DNA of 64,000 nt, from the NCBI RefSeq assembly GCF_000215745.1, contig NC_015663.1:4216001-4280000 (forward strand). The letters run 5' to 3'. Position 1 is the first letter of the stretch. The number at the start of each line of letters is the position of its first letter. Of the stretch, positions 8,522 through 17,596 are shown in pieces. Position numbers and translations under genes: made by a program. Under the pieces are notes generated by a model, which was given only the letters and a program-made list of their open reading frames with translations, did not search any database and was not told where the DNA came from. This stretch comes from Klebsiella aerogenes KCTC 2190. Lineage in GTDB: Bacteria > Pseudomonadota > Gammaproteobacteria > Enterobacterales > Enterobacteriaceae.

Positions 8522-9451
8522 TTATGATGTTGCCATTCGGCGCATAGCGCAGTGATAAGCGCCATTGCGCACCGAAGCGCGAAGTACCCGCGCCACGCCA
8601 TTGACCGCCACTCTGGCGGTTCGCCGCTGCAGCGGATTGATGGGGATCGCCAGCATCTGCTGCGCCCAATCGGGAAGCAGATCGATTCCGGCGACCATCA
8701 TCCAGCGCCCTACCGGCTGGCTTAGCCGGCCCGGCAGACGGGTGGTGAGCAGCACCTGCGCCACTTCCTGCGTTCGTTCATCACAACGTAACTGGGGGCG
8801 CATATCCTGCAAATACTCCGCCACCTGACGTGGCGTTTCGGGGATGTCTGCGGCGCCAAGTCGCCGGGCGACCTCCGCCGCTTCGCGGTAGTATTGCTCC
8901 TGACGCGCGGCAGTGACGATGGTGCGCTTATAACGCAGATGAGAGGCCATAAAGCTGCTGCACTCGGCCACATGAACCCAGGTTAAGAGCGCTGGATCGC
9001 TGGCGCGATAAGGCGTACCGTCCGGCGCAACGCCGCTGATGCGCTGATGGATCTCCTGCACTTTAGCGATTAATCTTTCGGCATCGTCGGTAGTGCCAAA
9101 CGTGGTGGCTGAGATAAATTGACTGGTGCGGCGCAGACGGCCAAAGATATCCTCACGAAAACGCGAATGATCCCACACACCGGCCAGCGCCAGCGGATGC
9201 AGCATCTGTAACAGTAGCGCGCTAATGCCGCCGCAGAGCATTGAGGTAAAGTCGCCGTGTACCTGCCAGATAGCCGACCGCGGGCCAAATAAGCCTGGCT
9301 CGCCCTTCGGGTTTTCAAAATCAATCTCTTTTAACGCCATCCCGGTTAAACCCAGGACCTGTAATTCAATCATGCCGCGTATGCTGGTCATTGCGTTGCC
9401 CGTCGCTATCCATAACGCCACCAACATAACACCATTCGCGGCGGCTGGCAT
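8522..9451 (-). CDS. MpaB/rubber-oxygenase family (DUF2236) protein
   Basis: A protein of about 300 aa of the DUF2236 family, which includes the haem-dependent latex-clearing oxygenase Lcp and fungal MpaB. Visible family blocks are GLFGPRSAIWQVHGDFTSML, LLLQMLHPLALAGVWDHS, and a central TWVHVAECSSFM segment carrying the likely haem-ligand histidine. The bacterial members of this type are mostly uncharacterised, so the substrate is unknown. The start is uncertain: the ATG at 9451 gives a hydrophobic leader-like N-terminus, while internal ATG codons at 9391 or 9373 would give a protein closer to the family core; none has a good ribosome site. Confidence 0.75.
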   Translation of the reverse strand: MPAAANGVMLVALWIATGNAMTSIRGMIELQVLGLTGMALKEIDFENPKGEPGLFGPRSAIWQVHGDFTSMLCGGISALLLQMLHPLALAGVWDHSRFREDIFGRLRRTSQFISATTFGTTDDAERLIAKVQEIHQRISGVAPDGTPYRASDPALLTWVHVAECSSFMASHLRYKRTIVTAARQEQYYREAAEVARRLGAADIPETPRQVAEYLQDMRPQLRCDERTQEVAQVLLTTRLPGRLSQPVGRWMMVAGIDLLPDWAQQMLAIPINPLQRRTARVAVNGVARVLRASVRNGAYHCAMRRMATS

Positions 9452-9480
9452 TTGCCGACGGTGACTTTAAACGCCAACGC

Positions 9481-9498
9481 GCCCGCGTTCCCGCGGGC
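9481..9498 (-). terminator. GC-rich hairpin downstream of osmC
   Basis: GCCCGCG, loop TTCC, CGCGGGC: a perfect 7-bp stem ten bases beyond the osmC stop on the minus strand. Only a weak T-containing tract follows, so this is a possible but imperfect terminator. Confidence 0.45.
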
Positions 9499-9508
9499 AC
9501 GCCACGGA

Positions 9509-9940
9509 TTAAGCGTTGAGCTGATAATCGAGTGAGATGTCGGCTTTCAGTACCTGCGAAACCGGGCAGCCAGCTTTGGCTTTCTGGATAATCGGATCAA
9601 AGGCCGCTTTATCGATACCCGGCAGGACAATATTGCTCTGCAGCGCGATCTTGGTGATGGCGAAGCCGCCGCCGTTCTTATCCAGCGTGACCACCGCAAC
9701 GGTATCGATAGAGGTCGCCGTATAGCCCGCTTCGCTAAGCATTAATGATAGCGCCATTGAGAAGCAAGCGGCATGGGCCGCGCCGATAAGCTCTTCCGGG
9801 TTAGTCCCTTTAACGCCTTCAAAGCGGGTATTAAAACCATAAGGTTGTTGGTTAAGCGCGCCGCTTTCCGTCGAGACGGTGCCTTTACCGCTTTTCAGAT
9901 CCCCTTCCCAATGCGCCTGACCTTTCTTATGAATTGCCAT
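9509..9940 (-). CDS. osmC: Osmotically inducible peroxiredoxin OsmC
   Basis: A 143-aa thiol peroxidase that reduces organic hydroperoxides in the cytoplasm, nearly identical in pattern to E. coli OsmC. The two redox cysteines are present at C59 (AAHAACFSM) and near C125 (AGCPVSQV). The product starts MAIHKKGQAHWEGD as in E. coli, which fixes the start at 9940; upstream in-frame residues are non-homologous. An AAAGGAGTG ribosome site precedes it. A sigma-S-like -10 sequence lies in the 44-base gap between it and the preceding lysR gene, consistent with stationary-phase and osmotic induction known in E. coli. Confidence 0.97.
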   Translation of the reverse strand: MAIHKKGQAHWEGDLKSGKGTVSTESGALNQQPYGFNTRFEGVKGTNPEELIGAAHAACFSMALSLMLSEAGYTATSIDTVAVVTLDKNGGGFAITKIALQSNIVLPGIDKAAFDPIIQKAKAGCPVSQVLKADISLDYQLNA

Positions 9941-9970
9941 CGTTTCACTCCTTTTTGACGTTAAAGGAGT

Positions 9971-9980
9971 AAGTATAGAC
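9971..9980 (-). promoter_or_regulatory. Sigma-S-type -10 element of osmC
   Basis: Read on the minus strand the bases are GTCTATACTT with TG ahead, giving TGTCTATACTTA, a good match to the sigma-S extended -10 pattern (CTATACTT). It sits about 31 bases before the osmC start codon. E. coli osmC has a sigma-S-dependent promoter with the same core. The upstream promoter half must lie inside the end of the lysR coding region. Confidence 0.7.
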
Positions 9981-9984
9981 AGCT

Positions 9985-10881
9985 CTAGCTGACCTGGGAC
10001 AACTGTTGCTGAATGGCCTCCAGAAACAGCGGCAGCGCGCTGGGCTGATAATCTCGTGACAGATAGATGCCATAGACGGCCAGGGATTTTGGCGTATAGC
10101 CAGGCAGCACCTGTTTTAGCGCGCCGCTGTTTAGCGCGCGCCGGGCTTCCAGTTCCGGCAGCATGGCGATGCCGCACCCCGCCACCGCCGCTTCCATCAG
10201 CAGAGAGGAGATCCCGGCGCTCAGGTTGCCGGAGACGGCCACCGACACGGGTTCGCCCTGCGAATCGGTAAACTGCCATGTTGGGGTGGCGAAATGGCTA
10301 TAGTGGAGACAGTTATGTTGACTAAGCTCCTCCGGCGAATTTATCTGGCCATGCTGCTGTAGCCACCGCGGCGAGGCGCAGAGCACCGAGCGGCAAATGC
10401 CGAGCCGCCGCGCTATCGCCCCCGGCTCCGGATTATCGGTGATCCGGATGGCGACATCGATACGCTCGCCAATCAGGCTTACCGGATGGTTGTTGATATC
10501 CAGTTCGAGGCGCAGTTGGGGGTAACGGGCCAAAAACTCCGGTAGCAGCGGTGAGAGCAACTGCATGGCGGTAAAGTGCGCGCAGGCGACCCGCAACGTG
10601 CCGCTCGGCACCGCGCGTTCCGTCTGCCCCGCTATCTCATCCGCCAATTGCGTGAGGCTACGCGTTTTCTGCAATACCTTTTCGCCTGCGCTGGTTAAGG
10701 TCAGTTTGCGCGTCGAACGATGAATGAGCCGGGTACCGGCCCAGTGTTCCATCTGCTCCAGATAGCGACTCACCATCGGTCGCGACATACCAAGCGCCCT
10801 GGCCGCCGCGCTCAAACTGCCCAGCTCGCATATGCGCATATATACCTGGGCGGCGATAACTCGATCCATATCCGTATCCAT
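9985..10881 (-). CDS. LysR-family transcriptional regulator
   Basis: A LysR-type regulator of about 298 aa. The N-terminal winged helix-turn-helix is clear (LSAAARALGMSRPMVSRYLEQMEHWAG), followed by the co-inducer-binding domain with the usual LRVACAHF and IDVAIRI segments. It belongs to the large CrgA/AaeR-like group. It is divergent from the metallo-beta-lactamase-fold gene across about 100 bp, the classic arrangement for a LysR regulator and its target. The ligand is unknown. The start could be the ATG at 10881 or at 10869; a GTG at 10887 is also in frame. No strong ribosome site separates them. Confidence 0.87.
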   Translation of the reverse strand: MDTDMDRVIAAQVYMRICELGSLSAAARALGMSRPMVSRYLEQMEHWAGTRLIHRSTRKLTLTSAGEKVLQKTRSLTQLADEIAGQTERAVPSGTLRVACAHFTAMQLLSPLLPEFLARYPQLRLELDINNHPVSLIGERIDVAIRITDNPEPGAIARRLGICRSVLCASPRWLQQHGQINSPEELSQHNCLHYSHFATPTWQFTDSQGEPVSVAVSGNLSAGISSLLMEAAVAGCGIAMLPELEARRALNSGALKQVLPGYTPKSLAVYGIYLSRDYQPSALPLFLEAIQQQLSQVS

Positions 10882-10981
10882 CTGCACGTTTTATGAAACT
10901 CAGCATCTCTTTTTTCAGGAATTTTCGCAAATCAAGAATGACGTAAAATGAACCTATTCACCTGAAAGAGAGAAAACCAAC

Positions 10982-11833
10982 ATGAAAGTATCTGCCCTGG
11001 CTATCGCCACCGCCCTGTTCAGCACCACCGCTTTTGCCGCGCCGTTGACTCTGCAAACCTACAACCCGCAGGAGAACGCGATCTTCGCGGTGAACTCCAC
11101 GCTGGCCTCCGGCCCGCACGAAGCGGTGCTGTTTGACGCCCAGTTCAGCGTTAAAGATGGCGAAAAGCTGGTTGAGATGATCAACAAAAGCGGTAAGAAG
11201 CTCACGCACATTGTGATCACCTCTGGCGATCCGGATTTCTATTTTGGCCTCGAGCCGCTGGTGAAAGCCTTCCCGCAGGCCAAAGTGGTGGCAACCGAGC
11301 AAGTGGTTAAGCATATTGAAGAGACCAAAGCGGCGAAGCTGGCATACTGGGGCCCACAGATGAAAGACGGCGCGCCGAAGCAGGTCTATGTTCCACAGGT
11401 ATTAGCCGCAAATAGCTTCACCATTGACGGCGAGAAAGTGGAAATTCGTCAGCCGCAGAACTACGCCGCGTTCGTCTGGATCCCGGCGAATAAAGCGATT
11501 CTTGGCGGCACCGGCGTCGCCTGGGGCATGCACGTCTGGACCGCCGATACCCAAAGCGCGTCGAGCCGTCAGCAGTGGCGCCAGACCCTTAGCGATATGG
11601 CCGCGCTGCATCCGCAACAGGTGATCCCGGGCCACTATCTCGGCACGCCGCCGGCGGGCGACAAGGCTATCGTCTTTACCCGCGACTATCTGGAGAAATT
11701 CGAGCAGGCGCTGAAAGCGCATAAAGATTCCGCCAGCGTCATCAAAGCCATGAAGGCGCAATATCCGGGTCTCGCTGAAGAAAGTTCGCTGGAGCTGAGC
11801 GCGAAAGTGAACACCGGCGAAATGAAGTGGTAA
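10982..11833 (+). CDS. Exported metallo-beta-lactamase-fold protein with altered metal motif
   Basis: A 283-aa protein with a Sec signal peptide (residues 1-19, cut near TAFA/A), so periplasmic. Fold position is clear from the region around residues 76-90: where active relatives have HxHxDH followed by YFGL, this protein has S81, D83, D85 and F86 (ITSGDPDFYFGL). Three of the four first-motif ligands are therefore not the usual ones. H218 in VIPGHYLG matches the C-terminal ligand. It may bind a single metal differently, be non-catalytic, or act as a binding protein. Divergent transcription from the LysR gene suggests it is that regulator's target. Substrate unknown. Confidence 0.82.
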   Translation: MKVSALAIATALFSTTAFAAPLTLQTYNPQENAIFAVNSTLASGPHEAVLFDAQFSVKDGEKLVEMINKSGKKLTHIVITSGDPDFYFGLEPLVKAFPQAKVVATEQVVKHIEETKAAKLAYWGPQMKDGAPKQVYVPQVLAANSFTIDGEKVEIRQPQNYAAFVWIPANKAILGGTGVAWGMHVWTADTQSASSRQQWRQTLSDMAALHPQQVIPGHYLGTPPAGDKAIVFTRDYLEKFEQALKAHKDSASVIKAMKAQYPGLAEESSLELSAKVNTGEMKW

Positions 11834-12007
11834 TCGGCCACGCCTGAATCGAGAACGCTCTTAATCTGCCGACGCAAGGTTGCTATTCGCAAAAAAATGG
11901 ACCACGATAATCCCGTCGCGTTAAAAAGCGCGGCGTACTTAGGGTTACGTTTCGTCCGGCTTGCGTCGGGCTTGTCCTTGAAACCAGAACAGGATTAAGG
12001 AGTAAGA

Positions 12008-12148
12008 ATGAAATCGAACCATCAGGCACGTCATCTTCTCGGTCTGAACTACAAGCTTTCCCGCCAGAAAAAAGTGGTGCTCGAAGGCGACGAAGAAACT
12101 ACCGTTAACCATATCCATGCTACGGGCCGCAAACGCCGCGGTGGTTAA
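12008..12148 (+). CDS. sra: Stationary-phase ribosome-associated protein Sra (S22)
   Basis: A 46-codon gene encoding a small very basic protein beginning [13 protein letters not shown] and ending in a GRKRRGG tail. This matches Sra (RpsV), a protein bound to the 30S subunit in stationary phase in E. coli. A good AAGGAG ribosome site lies before the ATG. The order sra-maeA is as in E. coli, but bdm, which follows in E. coli, is not seen. A strong terminator follows. Confidence 0.93.
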   Translation: MKSNHQARHLLGLNYKLSRQKKVVLEGDEETTVNHIHATGRKRRGG

Positions 12149-12170
12149 TTTTTCAGCTGAGTGATGATAA

Positions 12171-12204
12171 AAACACCATCCGCCAAACGGGATGGTGTTT
12201 TTTT
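12171..12204 (+). terminator. Rho-independent terminator after sra
   Basis: An 11-bp perfect stem, AAACACCATCC with GGATGGTGTTT, an 8-base loop and a following T-run. It ends the sra transcript ahead of maeA. Confidence 0.95.
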
Positions 12205-12333
12205 AAGACAATCCCACGCTTCGCATCCTTCTTTTGTTACCATCTGCTTTATACTCTGCCCGCTGCATTTCCTGCCAGACCGATCGCTTATCGCCGCGCC
12301 CGGGTCTGAAGTGAACATCAAGGAGTTAGTGCG

Positions 12334-14031
12334 ATGCAATTCATCTATAAAAAAAACCGCTCTCTTTATATCCCCTACGCTGGCCCGGTTCTGCTTGAGT
12401 TTCCGTTACTCAACAAAGGAAGCGCCTTCAGCATGGAAGAGCGTAGCAGCTTCAACCTGCTGGGCCTGCTGCCGGAAGTGGTCGAAACCATCGAAGAACA
12501 AGCTGAACGCGCGTGGATCCAGTATCAGGGGTTTAAAACTGAGATTGATAAGCACATTTATCTGCGCAACATCCAGGACACCAACGAAACCCTGTTTTAT
12601 CGCCTGATTGGCAATCATCTCGATGAGATGATGCCGGTTATCTATACCCCCACCGTCGGCGCCGCCTGTGAGCGTTTCTCGGAAATCTACCGTCGCGCGC
12701 GCGGCGTGTTCATCTCCTACCAGAATCGGCACAACCTCGACGATATCCTGCAAAACGTACCGAACCATAACGTCAAAGTGATCGTGGTGACCGACGGCGA
12801 GCGTATTCTCGGTCTCGGCGACCAGGGTATCGGCGGTATGGGCATCCCTATCGGTAAGCTGTCGCTCTATACTACCTGCGGCGGTATCAGCCCGGCCTAC
12901 ACCCTGCCTATCGTGCTGGATGTCGGCACCAACAACCAGCAACTGCTCGACGACCCGCTGTATATGGGCTGGCGTCATCCGCGCGTGACCGACGACGAGT
13001 ATTATCAATTCGTTGATGACGTTATCCAGGCCATCAAAAACCGTTGGCCGGACGTGCTGCTGCAGTTTGAAGATTTCGCGCAGAAAAACGCCATGCCGCT
13101 GCTTAACCGCTATCGTAACGAGATTTGCTCGTTTAACGATGATATTCAGGGCACCGCGGCGGTCACCGTCGGCACATTAATCGCCGCCAGCCGTGGCGCG
13201 GGCAGCCAGCTCAGCGAGCAAAAAATTGTCTTCCTCGGCGCGGGATCCGCCGGTTGCGGTATTGCTGAACAGATCATCGCGCAAATCATGCGCGAAGGGT
13301 TAAGCGAAGAAGAAGCCCGTCAACGCGTATTTATGGTGGACCGCTTCGGCCTGTTGACTGACGGTATGCCGAATCTGCTGTCTTTCCAGAGCAAGCTGGT
13401 GCAGAAACGCGAAAACCTGCAAGGTTGGGATACGACCAACGAAGCGCTCTCGCTGCTCGACGTGGTGCGTAACGTGAAGCCGAATATCCTGATTGGCGTC
13501 TCCGGCCAGCCGGGGCTGTTCACGGAAGAAATTATTCGTGAAATGCACAAGCACTGCCCGCGGCCGATCGTCATGCCGCTGTCGAACCCGACCTCCCGCG
13601 TTGAAGCCACGCCGCAGAACATCCTGACCTGGACCGACGGCGAAGCGCTGGTGGCCACCGGCAGCCCGTTCACCCCGGTGACGGTTAAGGGCAAGCAGTA
13701 CGCCATCGCGCAGTGTAACAACTCCTATATCTTCCCGGGCATCGGCCTTGGCGTGATCGCTGCGGGAGCATCACGCGTCACCGACGAAATGCTGATGGCG
13801 GCAAGCGAAACCTTAGCTAACCACTCGCCGCTGGTGAATAACGGCGAAGGCCCGGTACTGCCGGAACTGAAAGATATTCAGGCCGTATCGCGCGCTATCG
13901 CGTTTGCGGTCGGTAAAGTGGCTCAGGAACAGGGCGTGGCGGTGAAAACATCGGCCGAAGCGCTGCTGCAGGCCATTAGCGATAATTTCTGGCAGCCGGA
14001 ATATCGCAACTATCGCCGAACCTCAATTTAA
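12334..14031 (+). CDS. maeA: NAD-dependent malic enzyme
   Basis: MaeA (SfcA) decarboxylates malate oxidatively to pyruvate, reducing NAD, and feeds gluconeogenic and mixed metabolism in the cytoplasm. The 565-aa product matches E. coli MaeA throughout. Visible signatures are the malic-enzyme block [19 protein letters not shown], the substrate-site [17 protein letters not shown] and the NAD-binding [13 protein letters not shown]. Only the first ~10 residues differ from E. coli. An AAGGAG ribosome site lies 8 bases before the ATG. It is monocistronic, bounded by terminators on both sides. Confidence 0.97.
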   Translation: MQFIYKKNRSLYIPYAGPVLLEFPLLNKGSAFSMEERSSFNLLGLLPEVVETIEEQAERAWIQYQGFKTEIDKHIYLRNIQDTNETLFYRLIGNHLDEMMPVIYTPTVGAACERFSEIYRRARGVFISYQNRHNLDDILQNVPNHNVKVIVVTDGERILGLGDQGIGGMGIPIGKLSLYTTCGGISPAYTLPIVLDVGTNNQQLLDDPLYMGWRHPRVTDDEYYQFVDDVIQAIKNRWPDVLLQFEDFAQKNAMPLLNRYRNEICSFNDDIQGTAAVTVGTLIAASRGAGSQLSEQKIVFLGAGSAGCGIAEQIIAQIMREGLSEEEARQRVFMVDRFGLLTDGMPNLLSFQSKLVQKRENLQGWDTTNEALSLLDVVRNVKPNILIGVSGQPGLFTEEIIREMHKHCPRPIVMPLSNPTSRVEATPQNILTWTDGEALVATGSPFTPVTVKGKQYAIAQCNNSYIFPGIGLGVIAAGASRVTDEMLMAASETLANHSPLVNNGEGPVLPELKDIQAVSRAIAFAVGKVAQEQGVAVKTSAEALLQAISDNFWQPEYRNYRRTSI

Positions 14032-14042
14032 CGCTTTATTTC

Positions 14043-14072
14043 AACGGGCCCGGAGATCGGGCCCGTTTTTTT
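14043..14072 (+). terminator. Rho-independent terminator after maeA
   Basis: AACGGGCCCG and CGGGCCCGTT form a 10-bp perfect stem around a five-base loop, and a T-run follows. It lies 12 bases past the maeA stop. Confidence 0.96.
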
Positions 14073-14270
14073 ATCCCCGCCCTTGGCCGTTATTCATTCC
14101 CCTTTGTTTACTAAACACCTGCCCATCCTTACGAGGCGCTTCACAGATGCTTTATTTCATTCGCTTGCCGGGAGGTAAATACCTTGCCCGCCTGTTCGCT
14201 CACCGATAAATTAGCAAACAGATACCGCGGCGCTGAAATAAGCGCGCAGCAGAAAACAGAAGGTTTAAGT

Positions 14271-15317
14271 ATGGCGAATATTCGTGATGTCGCCCGGCGG
14301 GCTGGAGTTTCAATTAGTAGCGTGTCCAACGTACTTAATAATCGCACGCAACAGATGCGCGAAGAGACCCGACAGCGGATAGTCAAAACGATGGCTGAGC
14401 TAAATTACCGCCCTGCGCGTTGCGCTCCGCCGGTCGCCGATTCAGCAACCAAAATGCTCGGCCTGATGGTACCGTCTATCGTCAATCCCAGCTTTTCAGC
14501 GCTGGCGCATGAACTGGATACTGCGGCACGCGCGTTTCGCCACCGGCTGTTATTAGGCATTTGCTGCCGCGATGCCGACGAGGAGTCAGCCTTTATCGCG
14601 GATATGTTCTCCCACGGCGTGCGCGGGTTGATAGTTGCCGCCAGCGACGTACGCAAAACCCACTTTGTGCGCGCAGCGGAACAAGGCATGACCATTATTA
14701 GCTATGACAACCGGCTGGCCGAAAGCGTCCCGCCTCGGGCGCGCTACTTCGATAGTGTCTCAATGGACAACGTTGAAGCGGGACGTCTGGCGGCGCAACA
14801 TCTGCTGGACAACGGTTGCCGTAATATCGTCTTTGCCACCGAAAGCGGGTTAACGCTGGGACGCAGCCATAAAATCCTCGGCTTTCAGTCGGCGCTTTCC
14901 CAAAGCGGTACAGCGGCCAGAGGCGTGGTGATAGAAGGCAAAGGCAATCGGGAATTCGGCGACGCCGAGATGTTCGAACTGGGCGTAAGCCTGGCGCAAA
15001 AAATTAGCGCCTTAACGCCGCGAGTGGATGGCGTGGTAGCGATTAACGATGCTTTAGCCATCGGCCTGATGGTTGGGCTACGCGCGCAGGGCCTGAAAAT
15101 AGCGGAAGATATTTCGGTGATTGGCATCGATAACATCTCCCTGTCGGCGTTATCGTCACCGGGCCTCACCTCGGTAATGGCCCCGCTTTCGGCAATGGCG
15201 TCGATGATGGTTGAGCGGCTTGTCCAGAGAATTACTGAGCCGGGATTACAAACCGACGAATTTATCTTTGCACCGGAAGTGATACAGCGTCAGTCGGTAA
15301 AAATAAAGCAACCCTAG
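14271..15317 (+). CDS. LacI-family transcriptional regulator
   Basis: A 348-aa LacI/GalR-type repressor. The helix-turn-helix is at the extreme N-terminus (ANIRDVARRAGVSISSVSNVLNN) with a hinge near residue 50, followed by a periplasmic-binding-protein-like sugar-binding domain (PSIVNPSFSALAHELDTAA, GVVAINDALAIGLM, VIGIDNISLSALSSPGL). The ATG at 14271 gives the standard N-terminus and follows an AAGG site; the upstream frame is not homologous. It heads a cluster with an MFS transporter, an SDR and an RbsD/FucU-like protein, so it is the likely local repressor responding to a sugar or sugar acid. Confidence 0.92.
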   Translation: MANIRDVARRAGVSISSVSNVLNNRTQQMREETRQRIVKTMAELNYRPARCAPPVADSATKMLGLMVPSIVNPSFSALAHELDTAARAFRHRLLLGICCRDADEESAFIADMFSHGVRGLIVAASDVRKTHFVRAAEQGMTIISYDNRLAESVPPRARYFDSVSMDNVEAGRLAAQHLLDNGCRNIVFATESGLTLGRSHKILGFQSALSQSGTAARGVVIEGKGNREFGDAEMFELGVSLAQKISALTPRVDGVVAINDALAIGLMVGLRAQGLKIAEDISVIGIDNISLSALSSPGLTSVMAPLSAMASMMVERLVQRITEPGLQTDEFIFAPEVIQRQSVKIKQP

Positions 15318-15342
15318 TTGTTTTTATAAATAAATAGCATGG

Positions 15343-15366
15343 TGCAGATAATAGTTATTATCTGCA
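15343..15366. promoter_or_regulatory. 24-bp near-perfect palindrome between lacI-type gene and MFS gene
   Basis: TGCAGATAATA, two bases (GT), then TATTATCTGCA: eleven perfectly paired bases each side. It lies 25 bases after the regulator stop and about 90 before the transporter start. No T-run follows, so it is not a standard terminator. It may be an operator, though it lacks the central CG typical of many LacI-family sites, or an mRNA hairpin. Confidence 0.55.
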
Positions 15367-15458
15367 GGGAGACCTATACCCTATTACATTCAAAACGCAT
15401 ATTAATGTCGGGATTTCCATCCCATTCTTTTGTACTTTAACGAGTATAACCGGAAATA

Positions 15459-16769
15459 ATGATGAACCTACAATCTGCGCAAGATATAGAAAAGAGCGCC
15501 ATTAAGAAATTGACATGGCATATTGTTCCATTAATGATATTGCTTTATTTTCTGGCTTTTCTTGACCGTAATAATATGGCCTACGCCGCAATGGCGCTGG
15601 AAGATAGCCTTGGCCTGACGGCCACCGCCTTTGGCTTTGCTTCGGGAATATTTTTCATCGGTTATTTTATGTTTGAAATTCCCAGCAACGCCGGCACGAT
15701 TAAGTTCGGTCCGCGGCTGTGGTTCGCGCGTATTCTGATCACCTGGGGAATATTTGCCACTTTGATGGGGTTCGTCAGAACGCCGACCGAACTCTATATC
15801 TGTCGTTTTATGCTTGGCGTGTGCGAAGCCGGTTTCTTCCCTTCAGTGGTGTACTACTTCACGATCTTTTTTCCGCCAGCCTGGCGGACCAAAATTCTCG
15901 GCATGTTCATTATTGTCCAGCCGCTATCCAACGCCGTGGGTTCACCGATTTCAGGCTTAATTCTGCATATCGATAACGGCTGGTTTGGCCTTGAATCCTG
16001 GCAGTGGTTATTTATCCTCGAAGGTATTCCGCCGATCGTTATCGGCCTGTTCATCCCTTTTATTATTAAGAATTCACCGCAAGAAGTCGGCTATCTCAAC
16101 GCTGAAGAAAAGGCGTGGTTAATGAGTAGTACGAACCGTTCAAAATCAGGGAGTAAAGTCTCGCTGGCTGAGTTCGCCAGCGGTATTAAAAATCCCAAAT
16201 ACCTGCTTTATGCGCTGCTGAATTTCGGGATGGTTTGTGGGATTTACGGCTTCGGGATGTGGCTACCGTCGATTATTACCGCTATTTCCGGCGATGATAT
16301 TCTTCGCGTAAGCCTGATTGCCCTTATCCCCTACGGCCTGGCGGCGCTACTGGTTTATCCATGGAGTATGCTGGCCAGTAAAACACGCAAAATTGCCGTT
16401 TTTGCCGGTATCAGTATGGTTGTCGCCGCATTAGGGCTCGCCGGCGCGGTGGTGTTCTTTAAGTTCAACGTCGCGATTTCACTCTCATTCCTGACCATTG
16501 CCGCCATTGGTATCTATACCGCGGTACCGTGTTTCTTATCGATGCCTGCCAACGTCTCGGCAGGCGCAGCGACGGCCGCGGGTCTCGCCGTGGTGAGCTG
16601 CATCGGCAACCTGGGCGGCTTCGTCGCCCCTTACGTGGTCGGCCTCCTTAACGACTTCAGCCACAGCAGCACGCCGGGACTGATATTCCTCGCCATGTGC
16701 CTGCTGATCACCGGCCTGATTTGCATTTTCTACTGCGCCAGACAGCGCGAAGGCGTCATTCAATCCTGA
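15459..16769 (+). CDS. MFS transporter of the anion:cation symporter (ACS) family
   Basis: A 436-aa twelve-helix inner-membrane transporter. The N-terminal pattern (KLTWHIVPLMILLYFLAFLDRNNMAYAAMAL) and the cytoplasmic motif after helix 2 are typical of the ACS family that includes ExuT, GudP, RhmT and phthalate permeases, which import organic acids and sugar acids with protons. It follows the LacI-type regulator and precedes an SDR by 17 bases, so transporter and dehydrogenase are probably co-transcribed. The start may be either of two adjacent ATG codons (15459 or 15462). Substrate not determinable; a sugar acid or deoxysugar derivative is the natural guess from context. Confidence 0.88.
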   Translation: MMNLQSAQDIEKSAIKKLTWHIVPLMILLYFLAFLDRNNMAYAAMALEDSLGLTATAFGFASGIFFIGYFMFEIPSNAGTIKFGPRLWFARILITWGIFATLMGFVRTPTELYICRFMLGVCEAGFFPSVVYYFTIFFPPAWRTKILGMFIIVQPLSNAVGSPISGLILHIDNGWFGLESWQWLFILEGIPPIVIGLFIPFIIKNSPQEVGYLNAEEKAWLMSSTNRSKSGSKVSLAEFASGIKNPKYLLYALLNFGMVCGIYGFGMWLPSIITAISGDDILRVSLIALIPYGLAALLVYPWSMLASKTRKIAVFAGISMVVAALGLAGAVVFFKFNVAISLSFLTIAAIGIYTAVPCFLSMPANVSAGAATAAGLAVVSCIGNLGGFVAPYVVGLLNDFSHSSTPGLIFLAMCLLITGLICIFYCARQREGVIQS

Positions 16770-16786
16770 AAATTTAAGGAAACATC

Positions 16787-17551
16787 ATGGGAACTCTTAT
16801 TGGAAAAAAAGCATTTATCACCGGCTCTGAACAAGGTATCGGCTGGGCTACGGCGGAAAAACTGATTCTGGCGGGATGCGATGTCTTTTTGCACTATCAC
16901 AGCGGTGAAGAAGGCCCGCAAAAGTTGGCGGCTATCGCCAGCGCGCGAGGGCAAAAAGCGGCCTGGCGCTATGCGGATTTGATTGACACTGAGGACGCGA
17001 CCGCCTGCGTGCAGGCCGCCGCGGAATTCCTCGGCGGTATCGATATCCTGGTGAATAACGTCGGCGGTATCGTCGGGCGTAAGTGGCTTGGCGAAATTGA
17101 CCGTCAGTTCTGGCAAACGGTGTTAGACGTCAATATGACCACCATGCTTAACGTCACCCAGGCGGCGCTTCCCTGGCTTAAATCGGCAACGGATGGCGCC
17201 AGCATCATTAACCTCGCCTCGCTGGCGGGGCGCTCCGGGGGGCATGCCGGTTCTCTCGCCTATTCAACCACAAAAGGGGCCATCCTGACCTGGACACGCT
17301 CGCTGGCGGCTGAACTGGGCGAGCACGGCGTGCGCGTCAATGCGGTTGCGCCGGGGCTTATTCTCGGCACCCGTTTTCATAACCGCCACACCACACAGGC
17401 TTCGGCTGACGAAACCATCCGGCAAATTCCGCTTCAGCGCGCGGGAACGCCCGATGACGTCGCCCGCGCCATCACTTTCCTTGCCGGCGAGTATGACGGA
17501 TTTATCTCCGGCGCCACTATCGATATTAACGGCGGAATTTATCGCATGTAA
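16787..17551 (+). CDS. Short-chain dehydrogenase/reductase
   Basis: A classical SDR of 254 aa. The cofactor motif TGSEQGIG starts at residue 12, the structural NNVGG motif is at about 90, and the catalytic S145, Y159 and K163 (YSTTK) are all present. The C-terminus (GATIDINGG) is the usual end of the Rossmann core. It would oxidise or reduce a hydroxyl group of a small sugar-like substrate using NAD(P). It sits between an ACS-type transporter and an RbsD/FucU-like protein, so sugar or sugar-acid oxidation is the likely role. An AAGGA ribosome site precedes the ATG. Confidence 0.9.
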   Translation: MGTLIGKKAFITGSEQGIGWATAEKLILAGCDVFLHYHSGEEGPQKLAAIASARGQKAAWRYADLIDTEDATACVQAAAEFLGGIDILVNNVGGIVGRKWLGEIDRQFWQTVLDVNMTTMLNVTQAALPWLKSATDGASIINLASLAGRSGGHAGSLAYSTTKGAILTWTRSLAAELGEHGVRVNAVAPGLILGTRFHNRHTTQASADETIRQIPLQRAGTPDDVARAITFLAGEYDGFISGATIDINGGIYRM

Positions 17552-17596
17552 TGCAAACCGGGCGGCCAGAAATCGCCGCCCGCCAGGGAGTACCTG

